Source: Microlunatus lacustris (GTDB taxonomy: Bacteria > Actinomycetota > Actinomycetes > Propionibacteriales > Propionibacteriaceae). From it: a stretch of DNA of 64,000 nucleotides. Location of the stretch: the NCBI GenBank assembly GCA_039527025.1, contig BAAAJN010000009.1, positions 1 to 64,000 of the forward strand, read 5' to 3'. Every line of letters starts with the position of its first letter. The first letter of the stretch is position 1. Shown piece after piece: positions 19,873-28,382 of this stretch. The notes beneath the pieces are model-generated. The model worked only from the letters and a program-made list of their open reading frames with translations. It did not search any database and was not told the DNA's origin. The position numbers and the translations under genes were made by a program.

Positions 19873-20808
19873 GTGGCTGTGGGGGAGGTGGCCCGGCTGG
19901 TCCGGGCGCAGGACGGCGTCGCGTTGCGGAGCCAGCTGTGCGGCCTCGGCCTGACCGACGACGGTGTCCGGGCTCAGGTGGCGGGCGGCCGGTGGCAGTG
20001 GTGGGGTCGTCACGTCGTCGTCCTGCACAACGCCGCGCTGACGCGACGCCAGTTGATGTGGGCCTGCGTCCTGGACGCGGGCCCGTCCGGTGCCCTGGCG
20101 AGCCACACCGCCTTGGAGCTGGCCGGGTTCAAGCCCTTCGCGCAGGAAGCTGAGCTCATCCACCTGCTGATCAGTCGCGGGATGAAGGTGAGTCCGCACC
20201 CGGACGTCGTGGTGCACGAGTCACGGCGGCTGGAGGCCGACCGGCATGTCCGTTGGGGCGGTCTGCGGTGCACTCCTCTCGAGCGTTCCGCGATCGACGC
20301 CGCTGCCTGGCAACGGTGGCCGCGGTTCGCCTGCGCGATGCTGGCCGCCGTCGTGCAGCAGCGGTTGACGACGCCCGCCCGTCTGGAATCAGAGCTCGGC
20401 CGGGTCGGTCGGGTCCGGCACAAGGCCCATCTGAGGGCGGCGCTCGCCGACATCGCCGGCGGGGCCGAGGCCATGAGCGAGCTGGACCTGGTCGCCCTGT
20501 GCCGACGCTTTCGACTGCAGAGGCCGACGCAGCAACGGCGTCGACGCGACCGCGACGGAACGCTGCGCTACCTCGACGCCGAGTGGCGGCTACCGGACGG
20601 GACCCTGCTGGTGCTGGAGGTCGACGGGGGGCACCACGTGGCCGTGGGCCAGTGGGAGGAGGACATCCGTCGGGAGCGCGCCGTGGTGCTCTCGGGGCGA
20701 CTGGTGCTGCGCGCGAGCTCGACCGAGGTCAGGGTCGAGCCACAACGCGTCGCGACCGACCTCCGTCGCGCTGGGGTGGCGACTTGTCAGACGTCACCGG
20801 TGCTCTGA
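19873..20808 (+). CDS. Endonuclease-domain protein (Vsr/DUF559-like) with N-terminal AbiEi-like region
   Basis: The 311-residue protein begins with a winged-helix-like stretch resembling the AbiEi antitoxin N-terminal region (ARLVRAQDGVALRSQLCGLG, then SGALASHTALELAGF). It ends in a PD-(D/E)XK-type nuclease fold: E203, D235, E249-x-D251 and H254 in the pattern D...LEVDGGHH, as in Vsr mismatch nucleases and DUF559 proteins. Proteins of this type occur in multiple copies in related genomes (recalled, not searched). The GTG start has an AGAATC box 5 nt upstream. Direct copies of a 54-bp palindrome bracket the gene; the second copy encodes residues 303-311 and supplies the stop codon, so this C-terminus was written by the repeat. 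Confidence 0.75.
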   Translation: MAVGEVARLVRAQDGVALRSQLCGLGLTDDGVRAQVAGGRWQWWGRHVVVLHNAALTRRQLMWACVLDAGPSGALASHTALELAGFKPFAQEAELIHLLISRGMKVSPHPDVVVHESRRLEADRHVRWGGLRCTPLERSAIDAAAWQRWPRFACAMLAAVVQQRLTTPARLESELGRVGRVRHKAHLRAALADIAGGAEAMSELDLVALCRRFRLQRPTQQRRRRDRDGTLRYLDAEWRLPDGTLLVLEVDGGHHVAVGQWEEDIRRERAVVLSGRLVLRASSTEVRVEPQRVATDLRRAGVATCQTSPVL

Positions 20809-20832
20809 CCCCGGCCACGTCTGACAAGTCGG
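20779..20832 (+). repeat. 54-bp palindromic element, copy 2 (overlaps a gene end)
   Basis: Same length and orientation as copy 1, with a single mismatch at the outermost base of the 13-bp inverted repeats (GCGACTTGTCAGA versus TCTGACAAGTCGG). The centre shares the ACCGGTGC and CCCCGG blocks with copy 1. It contains the last nine codons and the stop of the endonuclease gene, and lies before the convergent SMP-30 gene. Confidence 0.85.
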
Positions 20833-20858
20833 CCCAGAGGGAGCGCGCAGAGGTGACC

Positions 20859-21704
20859 TCAGCCGGGGTAGGGGACCGGGAGGAGGCCGCGGGCGCCGAC
20901 GTCGGCGACGTAGACCGAGCCGGCGTGGGGGCCGCCGGAGCCGCCCTCGTCGGAGGTGGTGATGAAGAGCTGGTCGAGGTCGTCGCCGCCGAAGGTGCAG
21001 GCGCTGGTCTGGGTGGGGCCGTCGACCTCCACCACCTCGAGCACGGCGCCGCTCTCGGGGTCGAGGCAGCGGACCTGGCCGCCGCCCCAGACCGCGACCC
21101 AGAGCCGGCCCTCGGTGTCGATGCTCATGCCGTCGGGAGAGTCCTCGCGCAGGTCGGCGACGGTGCGGCGGTCGTGCCAGGAGCCGTCGTCGGCCACGTC
21201 GAAGACGTCGACGTGGGAGGTCGGGGTGTCGTTGTAGTAGACGCGCCGGCCGTCGGGGGACCAGACCAGGCCGTTGGACACCGAGACGCCGGTGAGCACC
21301 GTCGAGACCGCGCCGTCGACGCCCAGCCGGTAGAGCGCCGCCCCGCCGGTCGGGTCGCCGTTCTGCATCGAGCCGCAGAGGAAGGCGCCGTCGGGCGCGG
21401 TGGCGCCGTCGTTCATCCGGCATCCCTCGTCGGGCCAGAGCTCGCCGAGGTCGTGCGCCGTGCCGTCGGGGTCGACCAGGACGAACGAGCGCAGCGCCGC
21501 GGCGACGATGCCGCCGCCGGTCCGCGGCCGGAACGCCCCGACGAAGGAGCCGACGTCGGTCCGCCGGGCGACCGTGCCGTCGGCCGCGAGGCTGACGACC
21601 TGGCCCTGGTAGGCGTCGGTGATCCGCAGCCCCTCCCCGGGCCACCAGACGGGGCCCTCCCCGTGGCCGGCGACGACGTCGGAGAAGCGGGTGGCTCGAG
21701 TCAC
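20859..21704 (-). CDS. SMP-30 / gluconolactonase / LRE family protein
   Basis: A 281-residue six-bladed beta-propeller hydrolase, probably a lactonase for sugar acids. It has the expected metal-site residues: Glu in EGPVW, Asn in RMNDGATAPDG, Asn in SNGLVWSPDG and Asp in DSPDGMSIDTEG. The GTG follows a TACGCT box (21711-21716) by 6 nt. The actual substrate cannot be read from sequence; no sugar-catabolic genes adjoin it. Confidence 0.88.
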   Translation of the reverse strand: MTRATRFSDVVAGHGEGPVWWPGEGLRITDAYQGQVVSLAADGTVARRTDVGSFVGAFRPRTGGGIVAAALRSFVLVDPDGTAHDLGELWPDEGCRMNDGATAPDGAFLCGSMQNGDPTGGAALYRLGVDGAVSTVLTGVSVSNGLVWSPDGRRVYYNDTPTSHVDVFDVADDGSWHDRRTVADLREDSPDGMSIDTEGRLWVAVWGGGQVRCLDPESGAVLEVVEVDGPTQTSACTFGGDDLDQLFITTSDEGGSGGPHAGSVYVADVGARGLLPVPYPG

Positions 21705-21777
21705 GGCGTCAGCGTAGACCGGGCCTCGCCGCCGCCCGCCGCGCCCTGGGCGACGGCGTCACGGCCGGGCGCCGACG

Positions 21778-22917
21778 TCAGGGCCGGGCGTAGAGCACCA
21801 GGTCGGCGTGGGTCCCGTCGCCGAGCGGCTCGCACCGCGGCAGCACCCCGACCTCGCGGTAGCCCGCCGCCGTCGCCACCCGGCGGGAGGCGGCGTTGCC
21901 GGCCGCGGCCCGGATCAGCAGCGAGTCGACCAGCCCGGACTCCTCGGCCCAGGCGCTCACCCGCCGGGTCGCCTCGGTCAGCACGCCGCGGCCGCGGGCG
22001 TCGGGGTGCGCCCAGTAGCCGATCTCAGCCCGCCGGGCGTAGCCGCCGAGGCCCTCCAGCCCGATGGACCCCAGGCAGCGGTCGTCGTCGGCGTCGGCCA
22101 CGCACCAGACGAAGCCGTTGGCCGCGGCGGCCAGCTCCTGGGTGCCCTCGATGTAGGAGAGTGCGTGCCGACGCTCGTAGCGGCGGGAGAGCGAGACCAG
22201 CCAGTGCTGCGTCCGCGGGTCCGCACAGGCCTCCACCACCCGGTCGGCGTCGCCCTCGGCGAAGGGCCGCAGCCGCAGCCGCGGGCCGGTCAGCAACGGC
22301 GGGTCCGCCCACAGCCGCGAGGTCCGCGGGTCACCGACCAGCAGCGTCCCCACCCAGCCGTCGAGCAGCTCGCCGCGGTGCACCAGCGAGGCCCGGACGA
22401 CGCCCTCGCAGGGCCAGCCGGCGGCGGCGGCCACCCGGCGTGAGCCCCAGTTGCCGACCGCGGCCCGCCAGCGGACCGCCTGCTGCCGGGCGACGTCGAA
22501 GGCGAAGTCGCGGACCAGCCGCAGGGCGCTGCTCATCAGGTGCCGGCCGCGGGCGTCGGGGTGCAGCCCGAAGCCGACCTCGGCCAGGCCGTCGCCGTGC
22601 AGCCGGAGGTCGATGCTGCCGCAGAACACCCCCGGCCGGTCCCGTCCCTCGACCGCCCAGCTGAGGTGCTGCCCGCTCCGCCAGCCGTCGATGACGGAGT
22701 CGAGGAACGCGCGCCCGTCGGCCAGGCCGTAGCCGCCCTCGGGCGTGGGGATGGTCGTCCACCGGATGCTGTCGGGGTCGCGGCACTGCTCGACCACGCG
22801 GGGCAGGTCGGCGGGAACCAGCGGTCGGAGGGTGACCCCGGCCGCCGGGTCGAGCAGGACCGGCACCTCGTCGGGGTGGGCGCGGGCCAGCACGGGTGCG
22901 TCGGTCGGGGCAGACAT
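21778..22917 (-). CDS. Tandem GNAT acetyltransferase (two RimJ/RimL-type domains)
   Basis: The 379-residue protein contains two GNAT domains in tandem (about 24-185 and 200-379). Each has the acetyl-CoA loop HPDARGR and a following NxxSRRVAxAAG pattern (NWGSRRVAAAAGW and NAASRRVATAAGY). RimJ/RimL-type GNATs acetylate protein N-termini or antibiotics, but the target here is unknown. ATG at 22917 was preferred over an in-frame start at 22953 because a TTGGAT box ends 6 nt before it. The internal duplication is evident from the repeated motifs. Confidence 0.85.
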   Translation of the reverse strand: MSAPTDAPVLARAHPDEVPVLLDPAAGVTLRPLVPADLPRVVEQCRDPDSIRWTTIPTPEGGYGLADGRAFLDSVIDGWRSGQHLSWAVEGRDRPGVFCGSIDLRLHGDGLAEVGFGLHPDARGRHLMSSALRLVRDFAFDVARQQAVRWRAAVGNWGSRRVAAAAGWPCEGVVRASLVHRGELLDGWVGTLLVGDPRTSRLWADPPLLTGPRLRLRPFAEGDADRVVEACADPRTQHWLVSLSRRYERRHALSYIEGTQELAAAANGFVWCVADADDDRCLGSIGLEGLGGYARRAEIGYWAHPDARGRGVLTEATRRVSAWAEESGLVDSLLIRAAAGNAASRRVATAAGYREVGVLPRCEPLGDGTHADLVLYARP

Positions 22918-23017
22918 GGAGCCATCCAAACCAGCCGCGCCGGAGCCGGGCAACCCGATTCCCGCGCCCCCCGGTTCCCGACTCGCGGGCGTCGCCGGCG
23001 CTCACTACCCTGGTGCG

Positions 23018-23209
23018 GTGACCAGGACCGACCCCGCGACCGCGCCCGACCGCGCCGTGCCCGTGGCCGCCGATCCCGCCGCCCCGGCCGCGGACGGTCC
23101 TGCGCTGCCCGACGCCGACGAGGGCGACGCGCACAGACCCGGGGACTCCGTCGGAGTCCCCGCCCCGCTCGCCGCCCCGCGGCCCGCACGTCCCAGGACC
23201 GCACCGTGA
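23018..23209 (+). CDS. Small leader ORF coupled to the CBS/CorC gene
   Basis: A 63-codon frame rich in Ala, Pro and Asp begins at GTG 23018, exactly 6 nt behind a TACCCT box (23006-23011). Its TGA overlaps the GTG of the following transporter-like gene (GTGA). The peptide has no recognised domain. The arrangement suggests either a translated leader that couples ribosomes into the membrane-protein gene, or simply the 5' part of the transcript. The promoter-start spacing is the only positive evidence that it is translated. Confidence 0.4.
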   Translation: MTRTDPATAPDRAVPVAADPAAPAADGPALPDADEGDAHRPGDSVGVPAPLAAPRPARPRTAP

Positions 23210-24543
23210 ACTCCGTCCTCGTCAACATCGGCCTGATCCTGCTGTTCATCGTGGTCGGCGGCATCTTCGCCGCCGCCGAGATGGCGCTGGTCTCGCTGCG
23301 CGACAGCCAGATCCGCCAGATCGCCCACCAGGGCAAGCGCGGTCAGACCATCGCCCGGCTGACCGCCGACCCCAACCGCTTCCTCAGCGCCGTCCAGATC
23401 GGGGTGACGGTCTCGGGCTTCCTGTCCGCGGCCTTCGGTGCCGCCACGCTGGCCGACGACCTCTCCCCGGTGCTGCAGCGCCTGGGCCTGGCCGCCGGCG
23501 CGGCCGACACCATCGCCCTGGTGCTCATCACCATCGCGATCTCCTACGCCTCGATCGTGCTGGGCGAACTGGCCGCCAAGCGGCTGGCCCTGCAGCGGGC
23601 GGAGTCCGCCGCTCTGCTCCTGGCTCCGCTCGTCGACCGCATCGCCTGGTTCGCGCGGCCGGTCATCTGGTTCCTCGGCGTCTCGACCAACGTCGTGGTC
23701 CGGATCCTCGGTGGCGACCCCAAGGCCAGTCGGGAGGAGGTCACCGACGAGGAGATCCGCTCGATGGTCAGCGGCTCCACCACGCTCGGGGACGAGGAGC
23801 GCCGGATCGTGGACGACGTCTTCGACGCCGGGGAGCGCGGCCTGCGCGAGGTGATGCTGCCCCGCACCGAGGTCGACTTCCTGCCCGGCGACCTGCCGGT
23901 GCACAAGGCGGTCCGGGAGCTGAGCAAGGCGCCGCACTCCCGCTACCCGGTGACCGGGGAGTCGGCCGACGACATCATCGGCTTCGTGCACGTCCGCGAC
24001 CTGCTGGACCCCGACGTCAGCACCCGCAGCATCCCGGTCGCCGAGCTGGCCCGGCCCGTGCTGTCGATGCCCGACACCGTGCGGGTGCTGCGGGCGCTGA
24101 GCGAGATGCGCCGCTCGTCCTCGCACCTGGCCATCGTGCTGGACGAGTACGGCGGCACCGCCGGCATCGTCACCATGGAGGACCTGGTCGAGGAGCTGAT
24201 CGGCGACATCACCGACGAGTACGACGTCGTCGAGGAGCCCCGGGTGGGGGTCCGGGGCGACCTCGAGGTGGAGGGCCTGATCACCCTCGACGAGTTCGGC
24301 GAGCGGACCGGCTTCGTGCTGCCGGAGGGCCCCTACGACACCGTGGCGGGCTACTTCATGGCCCAGCTGGGCCGGCTGCCCGCCGTCGGGGACACCATCT
24401 CCTCGGTCGTGCTGCCGGTCGACGGCGACGACCCCCAGCCCACGCCGCTGGAGCTCAAGGTCACCGAGCTGGACGGCCGCCGCGCCGCCCGGTTCGTGGT
24501 GCACCGCTCCGACGGCGGAGAGCTGCTGCCGCTCGCCGATTGA
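23206..24543 (+). CDS. CNNM/CorC-type protein: DUF21 membrane domain, CBS pair, CorC C-terminus
   Basis: The 445-residue protein starts directly with the first helix of a DUF21/CNNM domain (SVLVNIGLILLFIVVGGIFAAAEMALV, then helices to about residue 190). It continues with a CBS pair (VMLPRTEVDFLPGD through VTMEDLVEELIGDI) and ends with the CorC/HlyC small domain (about 345-440). The family is linked to Mg2+/Co2+ efflux and was once called hemolysin. GTG at 23206 fits the family N-terminus. It is likely translated from a leaderless message beginning at the 63-codon leader upstream. Confidence 0.9.
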   Translation: MNSVLVNIGLILLFIVVGGIFAAAEMALVSLRDSQIRQIAHQGKRGQTIARLTADPNRFLSAVQIGVTVSGFLSAAFGAATLADDLSPVLQRLGLAAGAADTIALVLITIAISYASIVLGELAAKRLALQRAESAALLLAPLVDRIAWFARPVIWFLGVSTNVVVRILGGDPKASREEVTDEEIRSMVSGSTTLGDEERRIVDDVFDAGERGLREVMLPRTEVDFLPGDLPVHKAVRELSKAPHSRYPVTGESADDIIGFVHVRDLLDPDVSTRSIPVAELARPVLSMPDTVRVLRALSEMRRSSSHLAIVLDEYGGTAGIVTMEDLVEELIGDITDEYDVVEEPRVGVRGDLEVEGLITLDEFGERTGFVLPEGPYDTVAGYFMAQLGRLPAVGDTISSVVLPVDGDDPQPTPLELKVTELDGRRAARFVVHRSDGGELLPLAD

Positions 24544-24554
24544 GGCCTGCGACG

Positions 24555-24651
24555 GGCCTTCGACGGGCTCAGGCCGCGGTGGTCGCCGGGCCTTCGACGG
24601 GCTCAGGCCGCGGTGGTCGTCAGGCCTTCGACGGGCTCAGGCCGCGGCTGG
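24555..24651 (+). repeat. Three tandem 34-bp repeats between corC-like gene and trpS
   Basis: The unit beginning GGCCTTCGACGGGCTCAGG occurs at 24555, 24589 and 24623, a perfect 34-bp period, with the third unit truncated. Its core GGCCT...AGGCC is an interrupted palindrome. Similar TTCGACGGGCTCAGG cores are scattered in many high-GC bacterial genomes (recalled). It fills most of the 150-bp gap before trpS. Confidence 0.85.
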
Positions 24652-24695
24652 AACGCAGGGGCGGCGGGTGCGCGCTGCGTGATTGGATGGACATC

Positions 24696-25712
24696 ATGTC
24701 CACCTCCGACCGCAGCGGCCGGCCCCGCGTCCTCTCCCTCGCCCAGCCGACGGCCGACTCCCTCCACCTCGGCAACTTCCTCGGGGCGCTGCGGCAGTGG
24801 GTGCCGCTGCAGGACTCCCACGACGCGTTCTACGGGGTGGCCGACCTGCACGCGCTGACCGTGGAGGTCGAGCCGCAGGTGCTGGCCGAGCGGTCGCTGC
24901 GCAGCGCCGCCCAGATGATCGCCGCCGGCATCGACCCGGCCCGCTCGACGGTGTTCCGGCAGTCTGCGGTGCCCGAGCACACCCAGCTGATGTGGGTGCT
25001 GTCGGCGATGACCGGCTTCGGCCAAGCCCAGCGGATGACCCAGTTCAAGGACAAGTCGGCCCGGTTCGGGGCCGAGGCCACCAACGTCGGGCTGTTCACC
25101 TACCCGGTGCTGATGGCCGCCGACATCCTGCTCTACCAGGCCGACCGGGTGCCGGTGGGGGAGGACCAGCGCCAGCACCTGGAGCTGACCCGCGACCTCG
25201 CCGGGCGCTTCAACTCCCGGTACGGGAAGACCTTCGTGGTCCCCGAGCCGCACATCCTGCCCTCGGTCGGCAAGATCCAGGACCTCGCCGACCCGACGGC
25301 GAAGATGAGCAAGAGCTCGTCCTCGCCCAGCGGCATCGTCGAGCTGCTCGACGAGCCGCGGGTCAACGTCAAGAAGATCAAGTCCGCGGTCACCGACTCC
25401 GGCCGCGAGGTCACCTACGACGAGGTGGCCAAGCCCGGGGTCGCCAACCTGCTGACCATCCAGGCAGCGCTGACCGGCACCCCGGTCGCCGAGCTGGTCC
25501 AGGGCTACGCGGGCCGCGGCTACGGCGACCTCAAGAAGTCCGTCGCCGAGGCGGTCACCGCCTTCGCCACCCCCTACCGCGAGCGCACGCTGGAGCTGAT
25601 GGGGGAGCGGACCGAGCTCGAGGCCGTCCTCCGTGACGGCGCCGAGCAGGCCCGCGAGGTGGCCAGCCGCACCCTCGCCGACGTCTACCGCAGGGTCGGC
25701 CTGCTGGGCTGA
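24696..25712 (+). CDS. trpS: Tryptophan--tRNA ligase
   Basis: Class I aminoacyl-tRNA synthetase (338 residues, normal size). It shows the HIGH-type motif as HLGN (ADSLHLGNFLGALRQW), the tryptophan-site region TQLMWVLSAMTGFGQAQRMTQFKDK, the dimer segment PVLMAADILLY, and KMSKS in AKMSKSSSS. The ATG follows a TTGGAT box (24683-24688) by exactly 7 nt. The gene converges with the CHAT operon, with a gap of 12 bp. Confidence 0.97.
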   Translation: MSTSDRSGRPRVLSLAQPTADSLHLGNFLGALRQWVPLQDSHDAFYGVADLHALTVEVEPQVLAERSLRSAAQMIAAGIDPARSTVFRQSAVPEHTQLMWVLSAMTGFGQAQRMTQFKDKSARFGAEATNVGLFTYPVLMAADILLYQADRVPVGEDQRQHLELTRDLAGRFNSRYGKTFVVPEPHILPSVGKIQDLADPTAKMSKSSSSPSGIVELLDEPRVNVKKIKSAVTDSGREVTYDEVAKPGVANLLTIQAALTGTPVAELVQGYAGRGYGDLKKSVAEAVTAFATPYRERTLELMGERTELEAVLRDGAEQAREVASRTLADVYRRVGLLG

Positions 25713-25724
25713 GCCCGCTGGCCG

Positions 25725-28337
25725 TCACGAGCCGGCCAGCGCCACCTCGGCCGGCTCCGGCGCGCGCCGGGGCGGGGGGACCGCCCGCCAGGACGTGCCG
25801 AAGCAGACGAAGGGCACCAGCGACCCGTGCTCGGTGGCGCCCGCCAGCGCGGTGGCCGCGTCGACGCCGGAGGCCAGCCGGCGGTGGTAGTCGACCATCA
25901 CCTCGCGGGCCCGGTCGTCGGCCACCTGGCTGACCCCGGCGACCACGCAGCGGGCGCCGAGCTGCAGCAGCACCCGGGTCCAGCCCAGCGCCTCGTCGCC
26001 GGGGCGGCTGGTGGCCTGGCCCAGCTCGCACGCCGACAGCACGACGTGCGGCGCGACCGTCCCCACCTCGTAGGCGAAGAGCGCGCCGTCGGCCAGCTGC
26101 AGCGAGGAGAACAGCGGGCTCTGCCGCTGGTGGGAGCCGTGGGCGGCGACGTGCAGGACCGTGGCCGAGGCCAGTCCCTCGCCCAGCCGGGCCCGGGTGG
26201 CGTCTGCGCCGGTGGCGGCGGTGGTCTCCGCACGGCCACGCCAGGCCTCGGCCACCGCACGCACCTCCGCGACGGCCTCGGTCAGCCCCGGACCGGCGAG
26301 GGCGGCCAGCCGCACCGGCCCGTCGGCGGTGCCGCCGCGGCCCCCCACCAACCAGGACGTCGCCGTCGGGGACACCTCGACCGGCCGGCCGCGCAGGCTG
26401 GGCAGGCAGGTCCAGGGCAACGTCGACGTCGGGCCGGTCGGCACCACCACCAGGGGCTGGCTGTCCAGCCGGAGCGGTCGGACCAGCTGTTCGTCGAGGA
26501 GAGCCAGCGACCGTCGCAGGGACTGCTCCACCGCGTGCCGGACCGCGGGCGGCACGCCGCCCAGGGCGAGCACGCCGAGGTCGGCCTGCGCCCGGCGGGA
26601 GAGCTCGACGGTGCGGGCGTCGCCGGGCAGGTCGACGATGCGGGGCCGTCCTCGGCCCAGCAGCACGGCGGACCACCGTCCGTCGACGACGACGTAGCTG
26701 GCCAGCACCTTGCCCTGGTCCGCCACCTGCTCGGCGACCGCGGCCATCGGTGCGGCGTGCACGACCTCACCGGCCCCGACCGCCCGCCAGGAGAGGGCGT
26801 TGAGCTGGCTGTAGAGCGCAGCACTGCGCTGCCGGAGGCTGACGACGGTCGCGCGCTCGGCCGGGTCGTCGCCGAGGGCGCGCAGGGCCTCGGTGACCTG
26901 CCGCAGCTCGGCCAGGGCCGGTTCGGAGGCGTCCGCCGGCGGGGTCACCGCCGTCAGCCGCCGCGACACCGCCCGCCCGCGCTCGATGGCGTTGAACAGC
27001 CCGGCGGGCCGGCCGGCCGCCACCGCCAGCCGCAGGTCGAGCGCGACGAGCCGCCGGCCGTGCACCGCCCCGGCGGTCTGCAGGTCGAGGCTGCCGAACT
27101 GGGCCTGGTGCCGGCCCAGCTCGGTCAGCCCGAGGCGGAGCTGGCTGCGGGCGGCGGCGTCCTGGGAGGTGGCGAGGGCGATCTCGGCGGCGACCACCCG
27201 CTGCTGCAGCTTGAGGCCGATGGGGTCGGTGCGGCTGATCGGGTGCAGCTCGGCGAACCAGGCCCGTGCCTGCTCGGGACGGCCCAGGGCGGTCAGCGCG
27301 GCGCAGCCGACCAGGGCCGCCGTCCGCGCCGACAGCTCGAGGTCCTGGGCGGCGAACTCCTGCGCCAGCCGACGGGCCGGCCCCAGCAGCCGGCCGGGCG
27401 GCCGGTCGGCCGCCTGGTCGGCGGTCAGCAGGGTGAGCTCGGCGACGCGGCGCCAGCGGTCGTTGCCGCGCCGGGCGAACCGGGTGCAGGCCGAGCCGGC
27501 CAGGGCCCGGGCCTCGGCCAGCCGGTCGCCGAGGAGCGCGCACTCGGCCCGGGCCAGCTCGGCCTCGGCCCGCTCGTGGGCGAGCCGGCCGCGGCGGAAC
27601 TCCTGCTCGGCCTGCGCCAGCACCGTGTCAGCGGCGTCGGTGAGGCCGGCCTCGATCAGCACCCGCGCCCGGTCGAGCCCGGAGATGGCCAGCGAGGTGC
27701 CGGCGGACAGGCTCGCCGCCTCGTCCATCAGCTGGAGCGCGCGCGGCAGGTTGCCCCGCAGGTGCTCGAGGTAGCCGAGGTTGTGCGCGGCCATGAAGGC
27801 CACGGACTGCAGGTCGGCGTCAGCGGTGCCAGCGAGCAGCACCGCCTGCTCGAGGTCGCGCCGCGCTGCGACCAGGTCCAGCCGCTGCAGCTGCAGGTTG
27901 CCGCGGTTGAGGTGCAGGATGCTGGCGTCGCGGCGCGACGCGGAGGACGCGAGCCGTTCGGCCGCCCCGAACTCCGCCAGCGCCGACTCGTGCTCACCCC
28001 GGCGCAGGGCCCGGGTGGCGGCGGCGTTGTGCACGGCGAACCGCAGCTCGGGGTCCTCGACGTCGGCCACCAGGCGACGCGCGTCCTGCAGCCGGCGACC
28101 GCCGTCACCGGTCGTCTCGTCCTCGACGACGGACAAGGTCATCAGCACCCGGATCCGGACGGCGAGAGATCCGTCGTCCAGGTGCGGTGCGCGGTCCAGC
28201 AGGTCCAGGGCCCGCAGCAAACCCTGGTGCGCCAGGTCGAAGCGGCCGCGGTCGCACTGCGCCTGGGCCCGGCGGTGGGCGGCGGAGACCTGGACGAGCA
28301 CCTGCCCATCCTGGCCCCGGAGCCGCCGCAGGTACAC
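25725..28337 (-). CDS. TPR-CHAT protease
   Basis: The 870-residue protein has about 500 N-terminal residues of helical TPR-like repeats (Ala/Leu/Arg-rich pairs such as NLGYLEHLRGNLPRAL), and a C-terminal caspase-like CHAT domain (about 600-845). The catalytic dyad is intact: His733 in HVAAHGSH and Cys770 in LSACELG. CHAT proteases are activated by a partner bound to the repeats and cleave specific proteins; TPR-CHAT is also the protease of type III-E CRISPR systems. It is the last gene of a four-gene unit and starts at GTG 28337 with GAGGA upstream, 45 bp after the previous stop. No cas genes are present, so any trigger must differ. The substrate is unknown. Confidence 0.88.
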   Translation of the reverse strand: MYLRRLRGQDGQVLVQVSAAHRRAQAQCDRGRFDLAHQGLLRALDLLDRAPHLDDGSLAVRIRVLMTLSVVEDETTGDGGRRLQDARRLVADVEDPELRFAVHNAAATRALRRGEHESALAEFGAAERLASSASRRDASILHLNRGNLQLQRLDLVAARRDLEQAVLLAGTADADLQSVAFMAAHNLGYLEHLRGNLPRALQLMDEAASLSAGTSLAISGLDRARVLIEAGLTDAADTVLAQAEQEFRRGRLAHERAEAELARAECALLGDRLAEARALAGSACTRFARRGNDRWRRVAELTLLTADQAADRPPGRLLGPARRLAQEFAAQDLELSARTAALVGCAALTALGRPEQARAWFAELHPISRTDPIGLKLQQRVVAAEIALATSQDAAARSQLRLGLTELGRHQAQFGSLDLQTAGAVHGRRLVALDLRLAVAAGRPAGLFNAIERGRAVSRRLTAVTPPADASEPALAELRQVTEALRALGDDPAERATVVSLRQRSAALYSQLNALSWRAVGAGEVVHAAPMAAVAEQVADQGKVLASYVVVDGRWSAVLLGRGRPRIVDLPGDARTVELSRRAQADLGVLALGGVPPAVRHAVEQSLRRSLALLDEQLVRPLRLDSQPLVVVPTGPTSTLPWTCLPSLRGRPVEVSPTATSWLVGGRGGTADGPVRLAALAGPGLTEAVAEVRAVAEAWRGRAETTAATGADATRARLGEGLASATVLHVAAHGSHQRQSPLFSSLQLADGALFAYEVGTVAPHVVLSACELGQATSRPGDEALGWTRVLLQLGARCVVAGVSQVADDRAREVMVDYHRRLASGVDAATALAGATEHGSLVPFVCFGTSWRAVPPPRRAPEPAEVALAGS

Positions 28338-28382
28338 CGGTTCTGCGTCCTCGCCGAGCGAGGGCCGCTGTGCGCCGGGAGG

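Noticed and set aside
19873..20808. Complete AbiE toxin-antitoxin system
   Set aside because: Only the AbiEi-like N-terminal region is present, fused to a nuclease domain; no AbiEii nucleotidyltransferase gene is adjacent.
24555..24651. Possible CRISPR array (34-bp period)
   Set aside because: The whole 34 bp repeats, with no unique spacers; it is a tandem repeat of a dispersed palindromic core.
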